Assembly (NCBI RefSeq): GCF_016861975.1
Contig: NZ_BOMB01000003.1
Coordinates: 1 to 64,000, forward strand
Length of the DNA stretch: 64,000 nt
Direction: 5' to 3'
DNA from: Actinocatenispora rupis
Lineage (GTDB): Bacteria > Actinomycetota > Actinomycetes > Mycobacteriales > Micromonosporaceae
Shown here: piece by piece, positions 51,681 to 61,680 of the stretch
Position numbering within the stretch: position 1 is the first letter of the stretch
Layout: each line of letters starts with the position of its first letter
Notes under the pieces: model-generated
Databases searched by the model: none
The model's input: only the letters and a program-made list of their open reading frames with translations
Told to the model about the DNA's origin: nothing
Program-made: the position numbers and the translations under genes

Positions 51681-52388
51681 TCAGACCGGGCAGCCGGACG
51701 GCAGGCGCAGCACGTACACGAGGATCGGGGCAGCCACGGCTGTAGCGGCGAGCATGGTGGCGGTCACCGCCGACAGGCCGTAGCGGACGAGCGCCCAGAC
51801 CGCGAAGGCCACGAACAACAGCACGTCCACGCGGGACGCCAGGACGAAGGCGCCGTACGTGCCGTCGCCGATGTCGCAGCCCTCCAGTTCGGCACGGGCG
51901 AGCACGGCGAACACGATGCTCGCGACGAGATGTACGGCGGCGCCCGCGGTGGCCAGTCGCACCCGGACGCCGAGTACGTCCGCACCGGTTGCCGTCGACG
52001 CGGCTGCGCTCGATCCGGTTGCCATCGAGCCGGGTGCGGTCGGCCCGGTCGCCGTCGAGCCGATTGCCGTTGAGTCGGTTGCGGCCGACTCTGTTGCCGT
52101 CGAGCCGGTTGCGCCCGGGCCGGTTGCTGTCGAGCCGATCGCCGTCGGCCCGGGTGCGGCCGACTCTGTTGCCTTTGAGTCGCTTGCCGCCCAGCCGATT
52201 GCCGTCGGCCCAGTCGCGGCCGACTCTGTTGCCGTCGAGCCGGTTGCCGTCGAGGTGGTTGCGGCCGACTCGGCTCGGTCGGACCCGGTTCGGTGCGACC
52301 AAGCTCGGTCCGACGCGGCCCTGTCCGCAGCGGCGGCGTCCGAGGCGGGGACGCGCGTGCCAGCTCCGTTCGGGCGGCGTACACGCAT
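51681..52388 (-). CDS. Membrane protein with degenerate pentapeptide-like N-terminal repeat
   Basis: 235 aa from an ATG with AAGGAGG 4 nt upstream. Residues about 30-135 are a low-complexity array of five-residue units of the type STATG, STATE, SAATG, PTAIG, encoded by a degenerate 15-bp DNA repeat. The C-terminal ~100 residues form three to four membrane helices (AAVHLVASIVFAVLA, FVLASRVDVLLFVAFAVWALV, VTATMLAATAVAAPILVYVL). There is a Cys in the first loop and one near the end. No known family. The extracellular or cytosolic side of the repeat cannot be decided. Confidence 0.68.
   Translation of the reverse strand: MRVRRPNGAGTRVPASDAAAADRAASDRAWSHRTGSDRAESAATTSTATGSTATESAATGPTAIGWAASDSKATESAAPGPTAIGSTATGPGATGSTATESAATDSTAIGSTATGPTAPGSMATGSSAAASTATGADVLGVRVRLATAGAAVHLVASIVFAVLARAELEGCDIGDGTYGAFVLASRVDVLLFVAFAVWALVRYGLSAVTATMLAATAVAAPILVYVLRLPSGCPV
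51985..52285. repeat. Degenerate 15-bp repeat array inside coding sequence
   Basis: About 20 units such as GTTGCCGTCGAGCCG and GTTGCGGCCGACTCT in tandem. They encode five-residue units in the membrane protein and keep three frames open over most of the array. Confidence 0.8.
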
Positions 52389-53246
52389 GGCGCCTCCTTG
52401 GGGCGGGGATGCCGGCGGGAGCGTACGACGGGAGGCACCGTCAGCGCGTCGGGCGATCGGCCGCGATCGGCGCTGCGATGGGCATCGGGCGGTGGCGGAC
52501 GGGACGTGCGCGGCAGCGAAAAGTGACGCGCCCGATTGTTCAATTGTGTCATTGTCCAACTGTTGAACAGTTGAACAAGATCGGATTGTTCAACAATGAG
52601 ACAGTTGAACAATCTGCGTGACCCCAAGATCCACTTCGAGCGCCGACCCACCCCACACCAACGCACCGGACGCCCCGACCAGCGCCACGTCGCACCGCAC
52701 ATGGTCCGCCGGCAGGTCTCGATCTGGCGTACCGCGCGGCGGCGTCGACCGCGCCGGACCTTGCCGATCCCCGGGCCGGGTCTGGCTCTGTTGAGCCATT
52801 CCCCGCCCCTCGCCGAGTAGCGACGGGTGCGGGCCGGCCGTCGGCGCGGCGCCGGTCGCCGGGCCGTCGGGCTACGACGGCGCGGAGCGGACGCCCGCCG
52901 GCGCGGGTCGGTACGCGCCGGGCGCCGAGCCCGGCCGCGGCAACGCTGCTGGACAGCCCCGCCGCCGACCGCGACCGTTCCACCGCGGCCGAGCCGCCGC
53001 AGCGACGCTGCTGGACCGCGCCGCCGCCGACCGCGGCCGATCCGGCGTCGGGCGTTGGCACGAACCGGTCTGCCCGTACCCGACGCTGCTGGACGGCCCC
53101 GTCGCCGCCCGCGACTCGCCTGCCGCGGCCGACCCCGTGCACGCCGGCCTGCCCGTACTCGACGGTCCTGGCCGCGCCGTACGTCCGGCCGAGAGCCGCC
53201 GAGCTCGGCGCCGCGGGGCAACCGGCGCCGCGTACCTGGTGGACGG
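52389..53246. other. Gene-free region with AT-rich palindromes and degenerate repeats
   Basis: About 860 bp. It contains the 81-bp palindrome cluster (52534-52614), and then a GC-rich zone with ACGCTGCTGGAC at 52943-52954, 53005-53016 and 53083-53094 inside longer imperfect copies. Open frames here have composition typical of GC-rich noncoding sequence and no ribosome sites, so none was called. Confidence 0.5.
52534..52614. repeat. AT-rich nested palindrome cluster
   Basis: 22-bp outer arms (52534-52555 and 52593-52614, two mismatches) begin GATTGTTCAA. Inside lie a perfect 17-bp palindrome CAACTGTTGAACAGTTG (52557-52573) and an 11-bp inverted repeat GATTGTTCAAC / GTTGAACAATC (52584-52594, 52604-52614). 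The core word TTGAAC or GTTCAA occurs five times in 80 bp. The region is far more AT-rich than anything around it. Confidence 0.85.
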
Positions 53247-54044
53247 TCAGGGTGCGGTGAAGGCGACCGCCGCCTCCCCCGTGTACTGGAGGAACGTGAA
53301 CGATTCCTGGAAGTACAGGGTGATGGTGTCGGGGTCGTGGCTGGTGTAGCCGATGGCGAGGTCCTGGCCGAGGTGCAGGTCGAAGTCGCCGCCGCGGGTG
53401 GTGAGCAGGAACGCGCCGGACAGTGCGGGCGCCCAGATGATGTCGCCGTCGATGACCCGGGTGAGGTGCTGCCGGATGGGGTAACCGTGGTCGGAGGTCT
53501 CGTTCACCGCCGTGTACGCGTCGGCCGACAGCAGCAGCGAGTACGGTCCGGCGACGCCGGCGAGCCGGAGCGCGCTGACGGCCCGGCTGACCGCGTTCGG
53601 GTAGTCGCGGACGTCGGCGGGCAGTTCGATGGACGGGTTGGTGGCGCCGCGGCGTACGCCGTCGATGCCGGCGGCCGGGTATCCCTCGAAGACGGCGCGG
53701 TCCTCGGCGAACGCCATCAGCCGCGCCGCGTCCTTGACGGGCTGCCAGTCGGCGTCCTGCGCGCCCCGTTCCACGTCGTCCACCTCGGTACGCGACACGG
53801 TGAACGGCACGCGCAGTTCCACCACCGGCCGCGCCCACCGCTGCCAGGCCAGTACGCCGTCGGGCGCGTCGATGGGTTGTCGGCGGCCGGTACCGACCGC
53901 GGCGAGTTCGGCGCCGGCCGGGCCCTGCACGTCGACCACCCGCCGGCCGGCGAGATGCTGCGTGAACGTACGCCGGGCCTCCTGTTCGAGGTCGGCCCAG
54001 GCGGCGTCGGACATCGGCGCCAGTTCACGGTGCAGGTTGTTCAT
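53247..54044 (-). CDS. Family 1 encapsulin nanocompartment shell protein
   Basis: 265 aa. The encapsulin/linocin M18 pattern is clear: N-terminal MNNLHRELAPMSDAAWADLEQEARRTF, RRVVDVQGPAGAELAAV, a P-domain segment, GATNPSIELPADVRDYPNAVSRAVSALR, GPYSLLLSADAYTAV and the C-terminal SHDPDTITLYFQESFTFLQYTGEAAVAF. It has the HK97 fold and self-assembles into a protein shell that packages the DyP peroxidase encoded just upstream. Its ATG overlaps the peroxidase stop by 20 bp, so synthesis is coupled. Confidence 0.95.
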   Translation of the reverse strand: MNNLHRELAPMSDAAWADLEQEARRTFTQHLAGRRVVDVQGPAGAELAAVGTGRRQPIDAPDGVLAWQRWARPVVELRVPFTVSRTEVDDVERGAQDADWQPVKDAARLMAFAEDRAVFEGYPAAGIDGVRRGATNPSIELPADVRDYPNAVSRAVSALRLAGVAGPYSLLLSADAYTAVNETSDHGYPIRQHLTRVIDGDIIWAPALSGAFLLTTRGGDFDLHLGQDLAIGYTSHDPDTITLYFQESFTFLQYTGEAAVAFTAP

Positions 54045-55065
54045 CGCGTCCCCTCTTCATGTCGCCGATGCCGAGAGAGCCGTCGCCCACGGTGCCGACG
54101 AGGTCGCCGACGGGTGGGGCGCCGCCGGTCGCGGCCGTGCCGCGCGCGGGCGGGTCGTCGAGGAAGTCCTGGGTGGGTACGAAGAACAGCCCGCCGGTGA
54201 CCGCCGTCGAGAAGTCGAGGATACGGTCCGTGTTGCCCGGCGGATCGCCCAGGAACATGTGTTCCAGCATCAGTTCGGTGACCCCGGGCGTCGCCGAGTA
54301 CCCGATGAAGTAGGTGCCGAACTCGCCGCGCGACGGCGAGCCGAACGGCATGTTGTCCCGGAGGATCTGCCGCTCCGTACCGTCCGGGTCGGTGATGGTG
54401 TTGAGCGCGACGTGCGAGTCGGCCGGCTTGACGTCGTCCGGCAGTTCGACGTCGGCGAGCTTGGTACGGCCGATGACGCGCTCCTGCTCCTCGGTGGTCA
54501 GCCCGTTCCACGCGTCCAGATCGTGCAGGTACTTCTGCACGATGACGTAGCTGCCGCCGGCGAAGTCCGGGTCCTCAGGCCCCACCGTCACCGCCGCCGC
54601 GGCCTCGGTACCCGTCGGGTTCTCCGTACCGTCGACGAAGCCGAGCAGGTCGCGCTGGTCGAAGTACCGGAAGCCGTGCGTCTCGTCCTCGACGACCACG
54701 GCGTCACCGAGCCGGCTGAGCAGGAGCGCCGCCAGTTCGAAACACAGGTCGTACCGGCCGGCGCGGATGTGCAGCAGCACGTCGCCCGCGGTGGCCGGGG
54801 CCCTGTGCCGGGGCCCGGTGAGTACGCGGAAGGGGTGGAGGTCGGCGGGGCGCGGGCCACCGTACAGGCGGCCCCAGGCGGTGGAGCCGATCCCGGCGAC
54901 GCAGCTGAGGTCCCCGTCCGCGGAACGGAACCCGACGGAGCGCCGTAACCCGGACAGGTCGGCCAACGCATCGCGTACGGTGTCCTCCGCCCCGGGCCGT
55001 ACCGTCAGGGTCAGAAACAACGCCGCCCGGGTCAGTGGACCCAGGACCGGCTGCGGCACTCCCAT
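54025..55065 (-). CDS. DyP-type haem peroxidase, encapsulin cargo
   Basis: 346 aa. The GxxDG motif is GFVDG at 142-146 with the catalytic Asp145; LPDDVKPADSHVALN carries a candidate proximal His and FGTYFIGYSATP the late conserved block. The C-terminus ends VGDGSLGIGDMKR (targeting core about 328-338), which matches the DGSLGIGSLKR-type cargo-loading peptide of DyP proteins. It is therefore expected inside the encapsulin shell. It uses H2O2 to oxidise dyes or lignin-like phenols in other species. The natural substrate is unknown. Confidence 0.95.
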   Translation of the reverse strand: MGVPQPVLGPLTRAALFLTLTVRPGAEDTVRDALADLSGLRRSVGFRSADGDLSCVAGIGSTAWGRLYGGPRPADLHPFRVLTGPRHRAPATAGDVLLHIRAGRYDLCFELAALLLSRLGDAVVVEDETHGFRYFDQRDLLGFVDGTENPTGTEAAAAVTVGPEDPDFAGGSYVIVQKYLHDLDAWNGLTTEEQERVIGRTKLADVELPDDVKPADSHVALNTITDPDGTERQILRDNMPFGSPSRGEFGTYFIGYSATPGVTELMLEHMFLGDPPGNTDRILDFSTAVTGGLFFVPTQDFLDDPPARGTAATGGAPPVGDLVGTVGDGSLGIGDMKRGRDEQPAP

Positions 55066-55206
55066 GCCCGGCAGGATCGCACGGCCCGTCGGCGCGGCGT
55101 GGGAACTCGTGGAAACCGCGGGTGTCGCCCGTCGGGGCCGACTCGGGGCCGGTGTAGGTTGCACTGCGGCAACCGCGTCGCACACATGACGGATGGGGAG
55201 GTTCCG

Positions 55207-55338
55207 ATGGGGGAAGAGGAGAAGTCGACGGGCCGGCACGCCGCACCCGACGACGCGCCGCGCGACCCGCGCATCGACATGTCGAAGGACCCGACGCCCG
55301 GCGTGCCGGACCACGCCGCGCCGGACGACGAGGACTGA
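55207..55338 (+). CDS. Small acidic conserved protein (43 aa)
   Basis: Product starts MGEEEKSTGRHAAPDDAPRD and ends DHAAPDDED; highly acidic and probably disordered. GGGGAGG lies 5 nt before the ATG, a TAGGTT box at 55155 could be the -10, and a true Rho-independent terminator follows 30 bp later, so this is a compact stand-alone transcription unit. It diverges from the DyP-encapsulin operon. Function unknown. Confidence 0.7.
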   Translation: MGEEEKSTGRHAAPDDAPRDPRIDMSKDPTPGVPDHAAPDDED

Positions 55339-55368
55339 CATCCAGACCGGCGTACGCCGGGACGAAGG

Positions 55369-55395
55369 AAGCCGCGGCCCGGTCGCGGCTTTTTT
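55369..55395 (+). terminator. Rho-independent terminator after small acidic gene
   Basis: AAGCCGCG (55369-55376) pairs with CGCGGCTT (55384-55391), and the 3' arm runs into a T6 tract at 55390-55395. Confidence 0.9.
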
Positions 55396-55502
55396 CGTAC
55401 CCGCCGGCCGCCGCGCGTGCTGCCCGTCGGTGACGCGTAGCGATACTCAGAGCGTGCGCTGAACACCTCTGCGCATCATCCGCGACGAGCCGCGTGCGGC
55501 GG

Positions 55503-56102
55503 TCAGCCGACGCGGTGGTTGCCGCGCGGGCCGAAGCGGCGCCATTCGCGCTCCCAGCCGGCGAAGCGGCGGCGGTCCAGGAGGAGCCGGAGCCCCGCGT
55601 ACCCGAGGGCGATGGCCACGCCCGAGCCGAACAGGACGCCGAGCCCGGCGGCCACACCGGTCGACACCACCTGGAACGAGCCGGCCGGCGGGTCCACGAC
55701 CCGGCCCGTACGGTTCACCCAGATGGGTACGGTCGCGCCGTGCCGGAGCCCGGACGTCGCGTCGATCCGGCCGGTACGCGGGCCGGTCGGGGTCTGCCAG
55801 CGCGCCGGTACGGGCAGCCGCGCCCCGTACCCGGCGGTGCCGTCGGCGCCGACGATCACCGGTACGTCGGCGAGAAGTACCGCGGTCGTCCGGTACGTCC
55901 CGGTACGGTGCGCCGCGGCCGATCTGGCGGCCAGGGCGGTCTCGTGCCGGCCGACGATCGCGCCGACCGGCATCACGATCAGCAGCAGGAGTACGGCGAC
56001 GAGCGCGGCGAAGCCCTCGATCCGGTCGGACCGGCGCCGCAGCGGGTTGCCGCCGCGCCGGAGTCGGCACCGGAACCACCGGGCGATCCGCACCGCGCGC
56101 AT
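55503..56102 (-). CDS. Rv1733c-like two-helix membrane protein
   Basis: 199 aa. Starts MRAVRIARWFRCRLRRGGNPLRRRSDRIE, with the NPLRRRSDR signature common to Rv1733c relatives. Helix 1 is FAALVAVLLLLIVMPVGAIVG and helix 2 lies near residues 150-175 (VVSTGVAAGLGVLFGSGVAIALGYAGL). An extracellular loop between them carries VPVIVGADGTAGYGARLPVPARWQTPTG. Rv1733c belongs to the DosR regulon of M. tuberculosis; the function of the family is unknown. Confidence 0.85.
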   Translation of the reverse strand: MRAVRIARWFRCRLRRGGNPLRRRSDRIEGFAALVAVLLLLIVMPVGAIVGRHETALAARSAAAHRTGTYRTTAVLLADVPVIVGADGTAGYGARLPVPARWQTPTGPRTGRIDATSGLRHGATVPIWVNRTGRVVDPPAGSFQVVSTGVAAGLGVLFGSGVAIALGYAGLRLLLDRRRFAGWEREWRRFGPRGNHRVG

Positions 56103-56216
56103 ACCGCGATGATCCGCCCGCGCGACGCGGGTGTCAGCGGTTCCGCGACCTTATCGGTCGTTCGGCCCAGCCGGCGTCGCGACGCCGGCTGGGGGGTGCC
56201 CGGCCGTACGGCGACC

Positions 56217-58100
56217 TCAACGGGCGTGGTTTGCGGGGACGAGTTCCTCGTCGTCGTCGGGGCCGGCGAGCGCGGCGGCCACGGTCCGGGCGTACAGGTT
56301 GGCGCCGCCGCCGGGCCGCGGGTGGATCCGGTCCGGCCACAGCAGGTTCTCGTGCTTGGCGGCGGCGTCGCGCCAGTCCACCAGGTACACGTTGTCGAAC
56401 TCGGCGGCGACCTGTTCCAGGGTGCGGTTCACCTGGCCGCCCCACGGCCGGGTCGGCAGGTACACGTTGACGAGGAACAGCCGGCGGTGCGGCCCGAGCC
56501 GGCGTACGACGCCCTCCAGCAGCGAGCGCGGGAACGGCCCGTTCGTACCGAGGCCGAGCAGGACGACCGGTCGCAGCGTGCCGCGCCCGGCCATCCCCGA
56601 GAGGATGCCGGGCGCCGGCTGCATCGCCCGGCTGACCTTCGCGTCGATCGAGATGCCCGGCAGCCGGCGTTGCAGCGCGGGCGCCGCGGCGAGCATCACC
56701 GAGTCGCCGAGCGCGCTGATGTCGGTCCCCCGCGGTACCGGTGGGATGGGCGGCGCCGCGCTCGTACTGGGGGTCGGGCTGGGCGCGGCGCTGCTCGGTG
56801 CGGGCGTCGGGGCGGGCGGCGCGCCGGTCGCGACGCTGGCGGCGGCGAGCTGCGCGTCCAGTCCGGACGGCGGCGCGACGGGCGCGCGGACCAGCGCCAC
56901 CGTGGCCGCGACGACGCACGCGACCGCGGCCGCGCCGCCGGCGAGCAGTGCCGCCCGCCGGGTCGTACGGCGGCGGTCGAGCGGCACCAGCCAGCCGCGG
57001 CGCAGCAGCCCCTGGTACCCGGCGCGCAGCACCGGCTGCTCCAGGTACCGGTAGGACCAGACGGTGAGGGTGAGCGCGACGCCGACCTCGACCAGGGCCA
57101 CCGGTACGGTGCGCTTCGCGAGCTGGCTGCCGATCACGAGGATCGGCCAGTGCCACAGGTACAGCCCGTACGAGCGGGCGCCGAGCCAGCGCACTGGTGC
57201 GCGGGACAGCAGCCAGCCGACCCCCGAACGGCCTGCGCCGGCGCCGAGGATCAGCAGCGCGGTGGCGGCGGACACGACCGCGATGCCGCCCCGGTACGCG
57301 CCCGGCCCGTACTCGCTCAGCCGCCACAGGCCGACCCCGACCACACCGATGCCGACGACCGCGGCGACGTTGCGCCCGACCGTACGCAGGCGTGAGGTTC
57401 CGGCGGCGCCCGACCACAGCACCGCGAGGACCGCGCCGATGAGCAGGCCGGCGCAGTGCGTGTCGGTGCCGAAGTACACGCGGGACGGGTCGCCGCCGGT
57501 GGTGAACCGCGCGGACATCACCACCATCGAGGCCACCGCGCCGAGCGCGGCGAGCAGCGCCAGCCGGTTGCGGCCGCGGCGCAGCACGAGTACCACGACG
57601 AGCGGCCAGAGCAGGTAGAACTGCTCCTCGACGGCCAGCGACCACAGGTGTTGCAGGACCGACGGCGCGGCGAAGCGCGCGAAGTACGAGTGGTGCTCGG
57701 CGATCTGCACCCAGTTGCTGGTGAACGTCAACGCCCCCAACACCTCGGTACGCAGCGAGCGCAGTTGCGCGCGGCTCGCCCAGGCGACCGCCAGTACGGT
57801 CACGAGCAGCACGGGGACGAGCGGCGGCAGGATCCGGCGGGCCCGGCGTACCCAGAAGTGGCGGAGGTTGCCGCGCTCGGCGAGCAGCAGCCGGGTGATC
57901 AGGTACCCGCTGACGACGAAGAAGACGTCGACGCCGAGGTAGCCGCCGGGCAGCAGCCGCGGGTTGACGTGGTAGATCAGGACGGCGGTGACGGCCAGCG
58001 CGCGCAGGCCGTCCACCCCGGGCAGGCGCACCGGACGCGACGGCGGGCGCGGCTCCCGCGCCTCGACCGAGTCGGTGTGTACCTGGGTCGCGTTCGCCAT
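56217..58100 (-). CDS. Acyltransferase 3 (OafA/YrhL type) fused to an SGNH-like domain
   Basis: 627 aa. Residues about 25-375 are the ten-helix acyltransferase-3 domain: GVDGLRALAVTAVLIYH (R/H acyl motif), GYLGVDVFFVVSGYLIT, FWVRRARRILPP and SLAVEEQFYLLWPLVV. A Pro/Ala/Ser-rich spacer (about 430-480) leads to a C-terminal SGNH-like domain: DISALGDSVMLAA (block I, GDS with Ser), VVLLGLGTNGPF (block III), and WRDAAAKHENLLWPDRIHPRPGG (block V DxxH). It O-acetylates an extracellular polymer such as a wall polysaccharide. The acceptor is unknown; the teichoic-like polymer is one candidate. Confidence 0.92.
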   Translation of the reverse strand: MANATQVHTDSVEAREPRPPSRPVRLPGVDGLRALAVTAVLIYHVNPRLLPGGYLGVDVFFVVSGYLITRLLLAERGNLRHFWVRRARRILPPLVPVLLVTVLAVAWASRAQLRSLRTEVLGALTFTSNWVQIAEHHSYFARFAAPSVLQHLWSLAVEEQFYLLWPLVVVLVLRRGRNRLALLAALGAVASMVVMSARFTTGGDPSRVYFGTDTHCAGLLIGAVLAVLWSGAAGTSRLRTVGRNVAAVVGIGVVGVGLWRLSEYGPGAYRGGIAVVSAATALLILGAGAGRSGVGWLLSRAPVRWLGARSYGLYLWHWPILVIGSQLAKRTVPVALVEVGVALTLTVWSYRYLEQPVLRAGYQGLLRRGWLVPLDRRRTTRRAALLAGGAAAVACVVAATVALVRAPVAPPSGLDAQLAAASVATGAPPAPTPAPSSAAPSPTPSTSAAPPIPPVPRGTDISALGDSVMLAAAPALQRRLPGISIDAKVSRAMQPAPGILSGMAGRGTLRPVVLLGLGTNGPFPRSLLEGVVRRLGPHRRLFLVNVYLPTRPWGGQVNRTLEQVAAEFDNVYLVDWRDAAAKHENLLWPDRIHPRPGGGANLYARTVAAALAGPDDDEELVPANHAR

Positions 58101-58351
58101 TCATCACCCCCGTGACGAGCACGCGATGCATCCCCGACGTCACGACGGGTGATGCCACGAGCGGCCCCTACGTTAGGACCGGGGTGACGCGAATCCCTGT
58201 AGCGACAGGCCAACCGGAAGAATCGACGGTCGATCCACCGTCTGCTGTGGACTGTCCCGGACAGACCGATTCTCCGCCCGGAACCAGCACTGTCCACTGT
58301 GGACACGAAGGAGGCGCGGCCCCGCGGGACCGCGCCTCCATCCGGTACCAC
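58101..58351. other. Intergenic region between acyltransferase and ahcY
   Basis: 251 bp without a gene. It holds a GTCCACTGTGGAC palindrome at 58292-58304 and a stretch of lower GC (58190-58300). The promoter of the acyltransferase gene should lie at 58101-58180. Confidence 0.4.
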
Positions 58352-60344
<1,993 letters not shown>

Positions 60345-61634
60345 TCAGTCGACGACCTCCGCCGTACGGTCGGTGCCGCGGAGCGCGACCGTGGCGTACC
60401 CGCCGCCGGCGACGATCAGCAGGCCGGCGAGGACGAACACGGTGTCGATCCGGCCGAACGGTACGCCGAGCGGCGCGGCGTGGAAGCCGAGCAGTACGGT
60501 GCTGGCGAGCCAGCCGGAGAGCGCGGTCCCGGCCAGCGACGCCACCTGCTGCACCGGGTTGAGCACCGAGACGACCCGGCCGAGCAGGTGCGCCGGCACC
60601 GTACGCAGCAGGATCGGGCCGAGCACCGTGTTCACCTCGCCGAGCGGTACGGCGACCACGACGAGCAGCACCAGGGCCGGCCACAGCGCGGTGACCCGGG
60701 CGTACGCGACGATGCCGAGGCCGACGACGAGCAGGCCCACCGCGAACACCCGGGCGTTGCCGAGCCGCGCCGCGACCGCCGCCGCGAGGAGCGCGCCGGC
60801 GACCGCGCCGATCCCGACCGCCATGTCGAGCGTGCCGTACCAGCGGGTCGCGGCGTGCAGGTTCGTGCCGACGAAGAAGACGTTGAGGGTGTTGAGCGCG
60901 CCGGTACCGAGGGTGGCGACGGCGACCGCGACGAGTACCGCGCGCAGGACCCGGCTGCCGCCGACGAACGCCAGCCCGGCCCGGAACTCGGGCCACAACC
61001 CGCGACGTACCCCGGCCGGGTCGGTGGCGACCGCACGCACCCGTACCGCGCGGACCGCCAGGAACGACACCAGGAACGTGACCGCGTCGAGCAGCAGCGA
61101 CCAGCGGACGCCGACGGTGAACAGCAGCGGGGCGGCGAGCGGCGGACCGACGATCGCCGCGGCGGACTGGGTGGCCTGCCCGATGCCCGCGGCCCGGGAC
61201 CGGTCGGCCGGATCGGCGACCACCTGCCCGATCAGCGCCAGCCGGGCCGGGTTGAAGAACTGCGCGGCCGCCGCCGTCACCGCGACCACCGCGTACGCGA
61301 GGGCGACGAGGGTGGTGGCCGGCAGGGTGCCGGCGGGCAGGAACGCCACGGCGGCGAGCGCGGCGACGAGCCCGGCGCGTACGAGGTCGGCGGCGAGCAT
61401 GGTGCGTCGCCGGTCCCACCGGTCCACGAACACGCCCGCGACCGGCGCGACCAGCATCGTGACCAGCGCGACGACGGCCAGCAGCCCGGACACCGCGACC
61501 GGCGCGTACGACCGGCCGCGGAGCAGTACGGTGCCGATCCACAGCACCAGCGTGGTGTCGAAGACGTGGTCGCCGACGGTCGAGACGGCCTGCCCGGCCC
61601 AGAGCCGGGCGTACGCGCGGTTGACGAGCAGCAC
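60345..61634 (-). CDS. MFS transporter (MFS_3 / enterobactin-exporter-like)
   Basis: 429 aa from a GTG, with twelve hydrophobic segments. Typical features are RLWAGQAVSTVGDHVFDTTLVLWI in helix 1, the motif-A-like GVFVDRWDRRRTMLAADLVRA, and AIVGPPLAAPLLFTVG. This resembles the MFS_3 drug/siderophore exporters. The substrate is unknown. It converges on the MerR-type regulator, which may or may not control it. Confidence 0.9.
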   Translation of the reverse strand: MLLVNRAYARLWAGQAVSTVGDHVFDTTLVLWIGTVLLRGRSYAPVAVSGLLAVVALVTMLVAPVAGVFVDRWDRRRTMLAADLVRAGLVAALAAVAFLPAGTLPATTLVALAYAVVAVTAAAAQFFNPARLALIGQVVADPADRSRAAGIGQATQSAAAIVGPPLAAPLLFTVGVRWSLLLDAVTFLVSFLAVRAVRVRAVATDPAGVRRGLWPEFRAGLAFVGGSRVLRAVLVAVAVATLGTGALNTLNVFFVGTNLHAATRWYGTLDMAVGIGAVAGALLAAAVAARLGNARVFAVGLLVVGLGIVAYARVTALWPALVLLVVVAVPLGEVNTVLGPILLRTVPAHLLGRVVSVLNPVQQVASLAGTALSGWLASTVLLGFHAAPLGVPFGRIDTVFVLAGLLIVAGGGYATVALRGTDRTAEVVD

Positions 61635-61680
61635 GCGCGGAGTGTGGCACCACGGCCGGCGGCTGTCCGTCCCGTCGGTG

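Noticed and set aside
52596-52820. 74-codon plus-strand ORF starting inside the AT-rich palindrome cluster
   Set aside because: No ribosome site, Arg/Pro-rich shadow-like composition, and no recognisable family.
55099-55206. Upstream extension of the small acidic protein
   Set aside because: The ATG at 55207 has a perfect GGGGAGG site, and the upstream codons lie across the likely promoter.
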